Shown here piece by piece: positions 1-6,054 of a DNA stretch of 11,782 bases. Numbering within the stretch: position 1 is the first letter of the stretch; every line of letters begins with the position of its first letter. This DNA comes from Leptolyngbya sp. SIO4C1 (GTDB lineage: Bacteria; Cyanobacteriota; Cyanobacteriia; Phormidesmidales; Phormidesmidaceae): positions 1-11,782 of the forward strand of contig JAAHIA010000118.1 in NCBI GenBank assembly GCA_010671975.1. The letters run 5' to 3'. Under the pieces are notes generated by a model. It was not told the DNA's origin. It searched no databases and saw only the letters and a list, made by a program, of their open reading frames with translations. The position numbers were made by a program, and so were the translations under genes.

Positions 1-30
1 CGACTGATGAAGTCTGAACATCCTGATATT

Positions 31-165
31 TTCTCTGTCCTTTACTAAAATGCACTACCGAAATCGGGGTGTTATCTGTCACTTATGACAGTTAAGTATG
101 GTCAGTGGGGTGCTTATACGTCACTTCTGACACTTAAGCCTCCATCTAGGGGAGTTATACGCGTC
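31..165 (+). repeat. Four imperfect repeats phased at 41-42 bp upstream of the integrase remnant
   Basis: Two copies are clear: 66-96 and 107-138 align over 31 bases with four mismatches and one single-base gap, from GGGGTG through the core GTCACTT to the end TTAAG. Copy one contains a perfect dyad, TGTCA-CTTA-TGACA (77-90); copy two keeps GTCA-CTTC-TGAC. A weaker copy at 149-175 starts GGGGAGTTATACG, overlaps the likely ribosome binding site and runs into the ATGACA start of the integrase. A partial copy at 31-44 (TTCTCTGTCCTTTA) matches 72-85 at 11 of 14 positions. Equivalent bases lie at 31, 72, 114 and 155. The spacing of about four helical turns suggests protein-binding sites on one DNA face, such as recombinase or repressor sites. 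That role is inferred; the outer two copies are weaker than the inner two. Confidence 0.55.
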
Positions 166-169
166 TACC

Positions 170-602
170 ATGACACCACCCAAACCACCTCGCCTGCTCG
201 ATCAAGTCAGAGAAGTTGTTCGGTTAAAGCACTTTAGTCTTGCAACTGAAAAGTCGTATGTCTATTACATTCGGGATTTCATCCTGTTTCATAACAAGCG
301 ACATCCTAAAGATATGGGAGCGCCTGAAATCAGGAGTTACTTATCGCACCTGGCGATTCAGCGTAATGTGGCCGCATCGACTCAGCAGCCCTGAGTGCTC
401 TGCTGTTTTTGTACCGCCAGGTGCTAGATATCGAGTTGCCGTACATAGATAACATTGAGCGAGCCAAACGACCACAGCGCCTGCCAGCTGCGTTCACTCG
501 TTCAGCTGAACTTACATATGCACTTACCCGTAAATATCCCAATGCTATACTCACGTGCTAAATCGCGGTGGTCGGGGTGGGCGCAGTCCCCTAGATATGT
601 AA
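170..602 (+). pseudogene. Integron-type tyrosine recombinase (IntI/XerCD family), decayed remnant
   Basis: The first 73 codons encode the N-terminal SAM-like DNA-binding domain of integron integrases (LLDQVREVVRLKHFS, YVYYIRDFILFHNKRHP, HLAIQRNVAASTQ), then a frameshift brings TGA at 392-394. The family sequence resumes one frame over at about 388 (ALSALLFLYRQVLDIELPY, then NIERAKRPQRLP). After a deletion it jumps to TYALTRKYPNA, which in intact relatives lies just before the WQYVFP motif. A second deletion changes frame again, and 546-602 encode the C-terminal tail YTHVLNRGGRGGRSPLDM with the catalytic Tyr codon at 546-548 and stop TAA at 600-602. Family members have about 320-340 residues; only about 140 remain, and the catalytic Arg, Lys and His-x-x-Arg segments are gone. 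The product cannot recombine DNA. AGGGGAG (148-154) lies before ATG 170. The motif assignment is from memory of the family but very consistent across all three pieces. Confidence 0.9.
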
Positions 603-611
603 CACTGACAA

Positions 612-641
612 TTGACTGAAGGGTCGCTCTTCCGATATCGT
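612..641 (+). promoter_or_regulatory. Weak sigma70-like promoter candidate
   Basis: TTGACT at 612-617 is followed, after an 18-base spacer, by TATCGT at 636-641. The -35 box matches 5 of 6 bases and the -10 box 4 of 6. It lies just after the integrase remnant and could drive the structured segment that ends at the terminator at 781-825. This is a visual match only; such matches arise often by chance. Confidence 0.2.
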
Positions 642-647
642 CAACTA

Positions 648-825
648 TTAAGCCGCTATCTTGCGGTGAGTCAGAATCCGAAACTTAGCGCTGCCCGCCG
701 GTACTACTAATACCGAACGAGCAGCTAGCCCTGCCAGACTGACCTACGCAGTCCGGAGAGCTACGTTGCATGGTACAACGTGGCCACCCCGATTGTGCAA
801 ACAGCAGCGGGGTGGCTAAGTTTTT
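648..825 (+). ncRNA. Possible small structured RNA ending in an intrinsic terminator
   Basis: No coding region is supportable between 603 and 894, yet the segment carries a series of perfect short hairpins: CGGTA/TACCG (699-715), GACTG/CAGTC (737-753) and ACGTTG/CAACGT (763-781). Each has a 7-base loop, and they are followed by the terminator stem at 783-816. A terminator with no intact gene upstream needs a transcript. The bases TTAAGCCGC near 646-654 can also pair with GTGGCTAA at 812-819 (one bulge, one G-T pair), so a closed alternative fold is possible. I do not recognise a known family: it lacks tRNA, tmRNA, SRP RNA and RNase P signatures. An untranslated leftover of the mobile element is an equally good explanation. 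Confidence 0.22.
781..825 (+). terminator. Rho-independent terminator
   Basis: A perfect 9-bp GC-rich stem, GCCACCCCG (783-791) with CGGGGTGGC (808-816), extends by a G-T and a T-A pair outward and encloses a 16-base loop. It is followed after TAAG by five T residues at 821-825. This is the most canonical intrinsic terminator in the window. It faces the + strand, so it would end transcription from the integrase remnant or from a small RNA in 603-780. Confidence 0.65.
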
Positions 826-840
826 GGTTTCTGATGTCCT

Positions 841-870
841 AAGCCCCCGAGCGTCTGGCTTGGGGGCCTT
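841..870 (+). other. GC-rich stem-loop in the leader of the 75-residue gene
   Basis: GCCCCCGAGC (843-852) pairs with GCTTGGGGGC (858-867) around the loop GTCTG, with one G-T pair. Outer A-T pairs extend it to 841-870 with a small bulge. No T tract follows on either strand, so it is not a textbook terminator. It begins only 15 bases after the terminator T run and ends 25 bases before ATG 895, so it would sit in, or just upstream of, the 5' leader of that gene. Back-up terminator or leader structure are both possible. Confidence 0.4.
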
Positions 871-894
871 AAACCCTAGGAGATCAGATCCGCC

Positions 895-1122
895 ATGTTT
901 CAACCCAACGATGCGGGTGCCAACACACCGCCGATTTCGTTCGACCAGTCGCCTCAGTTTGAGTCCGTTCGACTTAGCATTACCGGCTCTAGAGCCGGCT
1001 TGCGCAAAATTGTGAATACCTTGCACAAGCTGCACTTTGCCGAACCCAACGACTGGAGCGAACCGCAGCCCAAAGGCGACGACTGGGTCACCGTCTTGAT
1101 TCGGCGCTTGCGAGTAGACTAG
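895..1122 (+). CDS. Small conserved-looking protein of unknown function (75 aa)
   Basis: This codes for a soluble, acidic-to-neutral 75-residue protein without signal peptide or membrane segment. The core (residues about 24-65) has a simple alternation of beta-like and helical stretches: SVRLSITGSRAGLRKIVNTL, then HKLHFAEPNDWSEP, then WVTVLIRRLRV at the end. This resembles small cyanobacterial proteins I remember as hypothetical, sometimes labelled as peptide transporter binding proteins without good reason; that link is from memory and uncertain. The start ATG has GGAG at 879-882, about 12 bases upstream. The gene stands alone: a terminator and a GC hairpin lie before it, and the MATE gene converges from the other side. 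Codon choice matches the neighbours, supporting a real gene. Function unknown. Confidence 0.7.
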   Translation: MFQPNDAGANTPPISFDQSPQFESVRLSITGSRAGLRKIVNTLHKLHFAEPNDWSEPQPKGDDWVTVLIRRLRVD

Positions 1123-1132
1123 CCCCAGGCCG

Positions 1133-1164
1133 TAGCAGTCGATCAATGTACCCGTCGACTGCTA
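1133..1164. terminator. Perfect inverted repeat between convergent genes
   Basis: TAGCAGTCGA (1133-1142) and TCGACTGCTA (1155-1164) are exact reverse complements with a 12-base loop. It lies 10 bases after the stop of the 75-residue gene and 74 bases past the stop of the convergent MATE gene, where a bidirectional terminator would be expected. There is no T tract on either side, so it is a candidate only. Confidence 0.45.
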
Positions 1165-1238
1165 TAGCACCTTACAGGTCTGCTGGGTTTCGTGCCTCAA
1201 CCGCAGCCTACAAGCTTACGGGCGTTTTAGGACTAGCC

Positions 1239-2600
1239 TTAAACCTGTTCTTGGTAGAGCTGCTTCTCAGCTATCTTCACGCTGCAGGCCTGCCGACTCC
1301 AGACATACGCGCCCACGCCGACCAGCACATTGGCAACCGTCGCGGCTGCAAAAATGCCAATTGGCCCCAGCAGCCGGCTGCCTAAATACGCCAGCGGAAT
1401 ATACAGCACAAACATCCGCAGCAGCGTCATGACGATCGCCGGCACCGGCTTACCCAGCGCATTAAAGCTAGCGCTCGCCACCTGAATGATGCCGGCCGTA
1501 CCGTAGCTAATCGGCACAATCCAGAGATATTGAGCCGCGATCGCAACCACCTCAGCATTGTCATCAAACAGTCTCACCAGACTGGGCGCAATCGGGGCTA
1601 AAACCAGCGCTACCAGGCAGCCCCAGGCAAAACAAAACAGATAGCTCAGCTGTAGCGCCCGGTTCACACGACCGTAGGCTTTTGCCCCCCAGTTTTGCCC
1701 CACAAACGGCCCCATGCTGGCCGCTAGCGCCATCAGCGCAATCATTGCCAGCGACTCGACCCGCGAAGCCACGCCAAAGGCTGCCACTGCGATCGCGCCG
1801 TGAACCGCCAGCAGACTGGTAATCACCCCAATCGAAATCGGCGTAATCATGCTGGCAGCGGCCGCCGGCAGCCCCACATAGAGAATGTCGCGCCAGCACC
1901 AGAGCGTTTCTTCCAGGTCGGGCAGCTTCGACGAGAGCATGTGCTCCTTAAACTGCAGCACCAGCAGCGACGCCACCAGCGTCAGCGCCCGCGACAGCAG
2001 CGTGGCCCAGGCTGCGCCCGCTAGCCCCAGCGCTGGCAGCCCGCCTAGGCCAAAAATCAGCAGCGGATCGAGCGCAATGTTTAGCCCAGCCGCAAAGGTC
2101 ATAATCAGGCTGGGCGTACCCGTATCGCCGGCGGCGCGGATGGCGCTGTTGCCCACCATCGGCACGACCAAGAAAATCATGCCGAAGTACCAAACCTGCA
2201 TGTATTGCCGAATCAGCGGCAGCACTTCAGGCGTGGCCCCCAGCAGCTGAAACAGCGGGTCAATCGTCAGCAGCCCAGCGGAGACAAAAATACCGACTGA
2301 GACCAGCGCCAGCGTCAGACTGTTAGTCGTAAACCGCTGCACTCGGCTGCGATCGCCTTCGCCAATCGCCCGCGCAATCACTGACGAAGCCCCAACGCCG
2401 AGCCCCATCGCCAGGCTGCCCAGCGTCAGCACCACCGGAAAGGTAAAGCTCATGGCAGCTAGCGCCTCGGTGCCCAGCTGCCCCACAAAGTAGGTATCGG
2501 CCAGGTTAAAGGCCACAATCGAAAAGATACCCCACACCATCGGCAGGGTTAGCCGAATCAGCGATGGGCCAATTTTGCCCTCGGTCAGTTTTTGCGCCAT
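1239..2600 (-). CDS. MATE family multidrug/metabolite efflux transporter
   Basis: A 453-residue polytopic inner-membrane protein of the MATE (NorM/DinF-type) family, which exports organic cations, drugs or metabolites in exchange for Na+ or H+. The length and about twelve hydrophobic segments fit the family (usually 440-480 aa), built as two related six-helix halves. Recognisable family stretches include the N-terminal MVWGIFSIVAFNLADTYFVG with LGTEALAAMSF, then GVGASSVIARAIGEGD (about residues 68-83), GNSAIRAAGDT in the first half and FNALGKP in the second half. The start ATG is at 2598-2600 with a GAGGG-type ribosome binding site about 7 bases upstream on the minus strand; stop TAA at 1239-1241. 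It diverges from the aldo/keto reductase across 106 bp that contain a small dyad (2662-2674). Substrate and coupling ion cannot be read from the sequence. Confidence 0.93.
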   Translation of the reverse strand: MAQKLTEGKIGPSLIRLTLPMVWGIFSIVAFNLADTYFVGQLGTEALAAMSFTFPVVLTLGSLAMGLGVGASSVIARAIGEGDRSRVQRFTTNSLTLALVSVGIFVSAGLLTIDPLFQLLGATPEVLPLIRQYMQVWYFGMIFLVVPMVGNSAIRAAGDTGTPSLIMTFAAGLNIALDPLLIFGLGGLPALGLAGAAWATLLSRALTLVASLLVLQFKEHMLSSKLPDLEETLWCWRDILYVGLPAAAASMITPISIGVITSLLAVHGAIAVAAFGVASRVESLAMIALMALAASMGPFVGQNWGAKAYGRVNRALQLSYLFCFAWGCLVALVLAPIAPSLVRLFDDNAEVVAIAAQYLWIVPISYGTAGIIQVASASFNALGKPVPAIVMTLLRMFVLYIPLAYLGSRLLGPIGIFAAATVANVLVGVGAYVWSRQACSVKIAEKQLYQEQV

Positions 2601-2661
2601 ACCTGCCCTCTTAGGTGCCTCACAACAAATGCCTCCTCCAAAGGATATAACCGCTTCGCCT

Positions 2662-2674
2662 TTACAGTCTGTAA
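2662..2674. promoter_or_regulatory. Small palindrome midway between divergent genes
   Basis: TTACA-GTC-TGTAA is a perfect 5-bp inverted repeat with a 3-base centre in the 106-bp space between the MATE exporter and the aldo/keto reductase. The size and position fit an operator for a dimeric regulator serving both genes. It does not match the cyanobacterial LexA or NtcA consensus. Function is inferred from position only. Confidence 0.3.
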
Positions 2675-2706
2675 CATGGCTATTACGGCAGTAGGGGAGG
2701 CCCTTT

Positions 2707-3675
2707 ATGACAGCACAAACGGGTATGCAAACGGTTCAACTGGGTCCGAATGGGCCAACGGTCCCAGCGCTGGGCATTGGCACCTGGTCTTGGGGCGACT
2801 CGCTGTTTTGGCAGTATGGCAAAGACTATGGCGCTGATGAGGTGCGTCAGGCGTTTGAGGCTGCGATCGCGGCGGGCGTTAACTTTTTCGACACGGCTGA
2901 AATTTATGGCTTTGGTGAATCTGAGAAGCTGCTAGGCCAGTTTATGCAAGCCACCGAACAGCCAGTGATGATTGCCACTAAATATTTTCCACTGCCCTGG
3001 CGGTTTGCAGCTCAGGCAGTTGCCGATGCCCTGACTGACAGCCTAAGGCGGCTGCAGGTGCCTACCGTGACGCTCTACCAGGTGCACTGGCCGTTTGACT
3101 TTTTCATGGGCCAAAAAACGCTGATGAATGCCCTGGCAGACGAGGTGCAGCAGGGACGCATCCAAGCAATTGGCGTGAGCAACTATTCAGCGAAGCAAAT
3201 GCGCGAGGCGCAGGGCTACCTAGCCGAGCGCGGCATTCCGCTGGCGGTCAATCAGGTGCAATACTCGCTGCTGCATCGCAAGATAGAAACCAATGGCGTA
3301 CTAGACGCAGCCCGCGAGCTAGGCATCAGCATTCTGGCCTACAGCCCGCTGGCGCAGGGACTGGTCACCGGCAAGTATACGCTCGAAAATTACCAAAAGC
3401 CTACCGGCGCTCGCAGCCTCGATCCGCGCTTCAGCAAGGGTGGCATTGCCAAGATCGAGCCAGTGATTCAGGTCCTGAAGCAGGTTGGCGAAGTGCACCA
3501 GCGCACCCCCGCCCAGGTCGCACTAAACTGGCTGGTTAGTCAGGGCAATGTCGTGCCAATTCCCGGTGCAAAAAATGCCGAGCAGGCGGCGCAAAATGCG
3601 GGTGCGCTCGGCTGGGAACTGAGTTCGACCGAAAAAGATGAAATCGATCAAATAACGCAGGCATGGCTGCAATAG
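2707..3675 (+). CDS. Aldo/keto reductase family oxidoreductase
   Basis: A 322-residue cytosolic (beta/alpha)8-barrel oxidoreductase that reduces aldehydes or ketones with NADPH; the physiological substrate is unknown. The catalytic tetrad of the superfamily is complete: Asp62 and Tyr67 in FFDTAEIYGFGES, Lys92 in ATKYFP, and His127 in YQVHWP. Later family motifs are present as well: IGVSNYSAKQM, the NQVQYSLLHR strand, LAYSPLAQGLVTGKY, and the cofactor-binding PIPGAKNAEQ near residue 285. The start ATG 2707 is well supported by GGGGAGG at 2694-2700, 6 bases upstream. Length is normal. It is transcribed away from the MATE exporter and followed by a probable terminator at 3745-3770. Relatives in cyanobacteria and plants are annotated as pyridoxal reductase-like or general AKR; I would not be more specific. 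Confidence 0.93.
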   Translation: MTAQTGMQTVQLGPNGPTVPALGIGTWSWGDSLFWQYGKDYGADEVRQAFEAAIAAGVNFFDTAEIYGFGESEKLLGQFMQATEQPVMIATKYFPLPWRFAAQAVADALTDSLRRLQVPTVTLYQVHWPFDFFMGQKTLMNALADEVQQGRIQAIGVSNYSAKQMREAQGYLAERGIPLAVNQVQYSLLHRKIETNGVLDAARELGISILAYSPLAQGLVTGKYTLENYQKPTGARSLDPRFSKGGIAKIEPVIQVLKQVGEVHQRTPAQVALNWLVSQGNVVPIPGAKNAEQAAQNAGALGWELSSTEKDEIDQITQAWLQ

Positions 3676-3744
3676 GGTACTAGCGCCAGCGGAACTTTAT
3701 CTGAATCCTGCCGTCTAAAGTTAGACTCTTGACTCGGTAGCAGC

Positions 3745-3770
3745 AGGCTAATTGGGGTAGCCTATTTTGT
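3745..3770 (+). terminator. Probable terminator after the aldo/keto reductase
   Basis: AGGCTA (3745-3750) pairs with TAGCCT (3758-3763) around a 7-base loop, and ATTTTGT follows. The stem is short but the T-rich tail and position 70 bases after the stop codon fit an intrinsic terminator. A second short dyad, GTCTAA-AG-TTAGAC, lies just upstream at 3713-3726. Confidence 0.45.
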
Positions 3771-3776
3771 AGACTT

Positions 3777-3822
3777 TAAGTAGTCCCTTAAAAGAAGATT
3801 TTAAGATAAGTAGCTTAAAAGA
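3777..3822 (+). repeat. AT-rich direct repeat upstream of the glycosyltransferase-like gene
   Basis: TAAGTAGTCCCTTAAAAGA (3777-3795) and TAAGTAGCTTAAAAGA (3807-3822) are direct repeats differing by a 3-base insertion. The exact CTTAAAAGA cores are 27 bp apart. They lie 62-107 bases before ATG 3884 in the only AT-rich stretch of the area, so they are likely part of the promoter or a regulator site. No convincing -35/-10 pair is visible. Confidence 0.35.
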
Positions 3823-3883
3823 CTAACTTACACTGAACTAATGCCACAATAAGTTCCTGATTAAAGCTCAAATGAAAGTGTAA

Positions 3884-5065
3884 ATGCCTACCCTTTTCAA
3901 AAACTTTCACGCAGACGGTAAGTACTCAAATTTATTAAACTATTGGACCGCTAAGTTCTATCGAGCCATCAATCGCTATCAGGTTGGTGGCGCTGTTAGC
4001 TGGGAGCCGACTCAGACGCTAGCGCCTGGCTGCACCGTTGTGATAGGCATGTGCTCAAAGCTGCCTAAGATCATCTACGCTAACTTGGCCTGTCTACAGC
4101 ACAGCCTCTGGTCAGACGTCAAAGCTATCCACATTGTCGTCGACTGCCAACCGCAGGATCTTGAGCCAGATATCGAAGCTAACGTCAAGCAAGCATTTCC
4201 CAATCTCAATCTTTCATTTTTCTACTACAGTCAGCAGCAGTCTCAGCTAGCCGAGCGCATCAAGCTGCCCTATCTCTACTGCTGGATGTCTTGGTGCATC
4301 GGGCTCAAGCATGTCACCACCCAGACCGTCTTAATCCATGACTACGATGCTTTAATTTTGTCTTCTGAGTCCTTGCAAAATCGCTATCAACAGTTTCAGG
4401 CTGATGGTGCTAAGGTCCAAGGCATCTCTTGGTATAAAAACAACGGCCTAAAAGTAGACGATCGCCTAGCCTGCACCTTTGAATGCTTTGTCGATACCGC
4501 CTGGATTCGCAGCTTCAGGCCGATTGATTTGTTCAACAATGTCGGAACCTATCAGGGTCGCCTGGTTGACTACGACATTACGCTTGAGATTCAGGCCCGT
4601 TCGCTCGCGCCGGCAGAGAGAACCGTTGCGGCAATGTCAAAAGCTGGTTCAGAAATTGTTCATCCCAGCCAGATGATCCATCAGTACACCATGTTTCGGA
4701 AGTTTCCAGGTCGCTCGCTGCCCTGCTACTCCATGATTTTGCTGCCTTTGTTCAACTATCTTGCGGGCGAGCGCAGCGCCTTCCAGAAAGCGCAGGCTTC
4801 AATTTCAGCAGATAGCAAAACGATGACTTGGGAAGGGGCAATCATTAGCCTACAGCAGCTCCAAGCAGAGCAGATTGACTGGGGACTGCAGCAAAGCATT
4901 CAAGCCTTAATGGCCTGCGAAGTCGCTCCCCTAAAAACGCTGATTGACTACTATCAGGCGCTTTACGATGCGATGGGCTGCCCGTTTCCAGAAGCGATGC
5001 TGCACCGCTACTCTACGCCTCGACAGCAGGAATGGCTGATTCAGGCCCAGCACGCCCTGGTTTGA
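3884..5065 (+). CDS. Putative GT-A type glycosyltransferase, family not recognised (393 aa)
   Basis: A soluble 393-residue protein with no signal peptide or membrane segment. The N-terminal third looks like a nucleotide-sugar Rossmann-type fold: CTVVIGMCSKLPKIIYANLA, a helix QHSLWSDV, and the strand AIHIVVDC. An HDYD sequence follows a hydrophobic strand (TVLIHDYDALIL); Asp153 and Asp155 form a DxD motif, typical of metal-dependent GT-A glycosyltransferases. A conserved-looking block later (FVDTAWIRSFRP, then DYDITLEIQ, then HPSQMIHQYTMF) could line the acceptor site. I do not recognise the family and the activity is inferred. The start is forced: TAA at 3881-3883 abuts ATG 3884. No good ribosome binding site is seen, but a three-codon reading frame, ATG AAA GTG TAA (3872-3883), ends exactly there. 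The M48 peptidase gene starts 54 bases downstream, possibly in the same transcript. Confidence 0.6.
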   Translation: MPTLFKNFHADGKYSNLLNYWTAKFYRAINRYQVGGAVSWEPTQTLAPGCTVVIGMCSKLPKIIYANLACLQHSLWSDVKAIHIVVDCQPQDLEPDIEANVKQAFPNLNLSFFYYSQQQSQLAERIKLPYLYCWMSWCIGLKHVTTQTVLIHDYDALILSSESLQNRYQQFQADGAKVQGISWYKNNGLKVDDRLACTFECFVDTAWIRSFRPIDLFNNVGTYQGRLVDYDITLEIQARSLAPAERTVAAMSKAGSEIVHPSQMIHQYTMFRKFPGRSLPCYSMILLPLFNYLAGERSAFQKAQASISADSKTMTWEGAIISLQQLQAEQIDWGLQQSIQALMACEVAPLKTLIDYYQALYDAMGCPFPEAMLHRYSTPRQQEWLIQAQHALV

Positions 5066-5093
5066 GCCAGGTTTCGGCGCAGCTGCGTCTGAC

Positions 5094-5129
5094 GGTGTCT
5101 TTCTGGTGTCCTTCTTCTGGTGTCCTTCT
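5094..5129 (+). repeat. Short tandem repeat over the start of the M48 peptidase gene
   Basis: Three successive units, GGTGTCTTTCT (5094-5104), GGTGTCCTTCTTCT (5105-5118) and GGTGTCCTTCT (5119-5129), run into the likely start region. Each unit contains GTG, and the pyrimidine-rich CCTTCT parts occupy the place where a ribosome binding site should be. Repeat slippage here would change the leader or N-terminus of the protein. Confidence 0.55.
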
Positions 5130-6046
5130 ATGGTCAGATGTTTACCGGACAGCTTCATGGTAAAGTCGAGCGCAAACTGCGGGAGAGCTCTGACGTGGGT
5201 CAGCTGTTGGTTCGGTTATTTCTGGGTCTGCTATTTGCCGTCTTCGGACTGCTTAACTATTTTACTAACGTCTCAGAAAACCCAGTCACAGGCGAAAAGC
5301 AGCGCATCTCCCTGTCGCCCGAGCAGGAAATTATTCTCGGACAGCAAGGCAAGCAGGAAGTCTTAGCGGAATATGGCGGCCTCTATCGCAGCCCGGTGCT
5401 GCAGCGCTACGTCGATCAGGTGGGTCAGGCAGTGGTAGAGCAGTCCATTGCGGCTCAGACGCCCTACCCGTTTGAGTTTCATGTGCTAGACGATCCGGCG
5501 ACTGTCAATGCTTTTGCGCTACCGGGCGGTCAAATTTTTATTACAACCGGGCTGCTCGCTCAGCTAGACTCAGAAGCTCAGCTAGCCGGCGTGCTCGGCC
5601 ACGAGGTCGCTCATGTTGTCGCGCGTCACGGCTCAGAACATCTAGCCCGTCAGCAGCTCGGGGCCGCTTTGGTCAACGCTATCGGCGTGGCCGCCAGCGA
5701 GGATGCGCGCAGCGCGCAGCAGGCAGCAATGATTGCCCAGGCAGTCAATCAGATCGTTAACCTGCGCTATGGGCGCGAAGATGAGCTAGAAAGCGATCGC
5801 TTGGGCTTTGAATTTATGACGGAGGCAGACTATAACCCGGTTGGCATTGTCGAGCTGATGGCAATCCTGACTGAATCGCAGTCGCGGGGTCGTCCGCCAG
5901 AATTTTTTAGCACGCATCCGAATCCAGACAACCGAATTGAGCGATTAGAAGCGCTGATTGACGAAACCTATCCCAGCGGCATACCGGCTACGCTAGAAGA
6001 AGGCGAGCAAAGCTATGCCCGCATTGCCCAACCTCAGCTGCGCTAA
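5120..6046 (+). CDS. M48 family metallopeptidase, membrane-anchored
   Basis: A zinc metallopeptidase of the Oma1/BepA-like M48 group, which takes part in envelope protein quality control in other bacteria. The zinc site is complete: His161-Glu162-x-x-His165 in LGHEVAHVVARHG, with the third ligand Glu224 in DELESDRLGFEFM. The family stretch NPVTGEKQRISLSPEQEI and the pre-active-site FALPGGQIFITTGLLAQL are present. One hydrophobic segment (about residues 27-48) follows a basic N-terminus (K15, R18, K19, R21), suggesting an anchor with the catalytic domain outside the cytoplasm; this topology is inferred. The start is uncertain: GTG 5120 lies inside a tandem repeat, ATG 5138 is the next candidate, and neither has a clear ribosome binding site; an in-frame TGA at 5090 bars anything much longer. 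Ends 8 bases before the DUF456 gene, so the two are probably co-transcribed. Confidence 0.9.
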   Translation: MSFYGQMFTGQLHGKVERKLRESSDVGQLLVRLFLGLLFAVFGLLNYFTNVSENPVTGEKQRISLSPEQEIILGQQGKQEVLAEYGGLYRSPVLQRYVDQVGQAVVEQSIAAQTPYPFEFHVLDDPATVNAFALPGGQIFITTGLLAQLDSEAQLAGVLGHEVAHVVARHGSEHLARQQLGAALVNAIGVAASEDARSAQQAAMIAQAVNQIVNLRYGREDELESDRLGFEFMTEADYNPVGIVELMAILTESQSRGRPPEFFSTHPNPDNRIERLEALIDETYPSGIPATLEEGEQSYARIAQPQLR

Positions 6047-6054
6047 GAAGCACT

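Noticed and set aside
603..622. A fifth copy or inverted partner of the upstream repeats after the integrase remnant
   Set aside because: Only CTGACA and a loose AAG match; this is too short to separate from chance.
603..780. Integron attC-like site downstream of the integrase remnant
   Set aside because: The dyad CGTTG...CAACG has GTT and AAC in the inverse order of the attC outer boxes and no matching partner boxes could be found, so an attC call is not supportable.
699..781. Three stems with 7-base loops, resembling tRNA arms
   Set aside because: There is no acceptor stem of 7 bp, no TTCRA T-loop, no D-loop GG and no CCA region, so this is not a tRNA or a recent tRNA pseudogene.
685..1146. 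153-codon open frame on the minus strand
   Set aside because: It overlaps the better supported 75-residue gene, the terminator and the GC-rich hairpin. Its translation is rich in Cys, Gly, Arg and Ser without family features, as expected for an antisense shadow.
1564..1899. 111-codon frame inside the MATE gene on the same strand
   Set aside because: It is an out-of-frame shadow of the transporter; the 453-residue frame has clear family motifs throughout.
5078..5087. Perfect palindrome CGCAGCTGCG after the glycosyltransferase-like gene
   Set aside because: It has no loop and is short; such palindromes are frequent in this composition, and no terminator tail follows.
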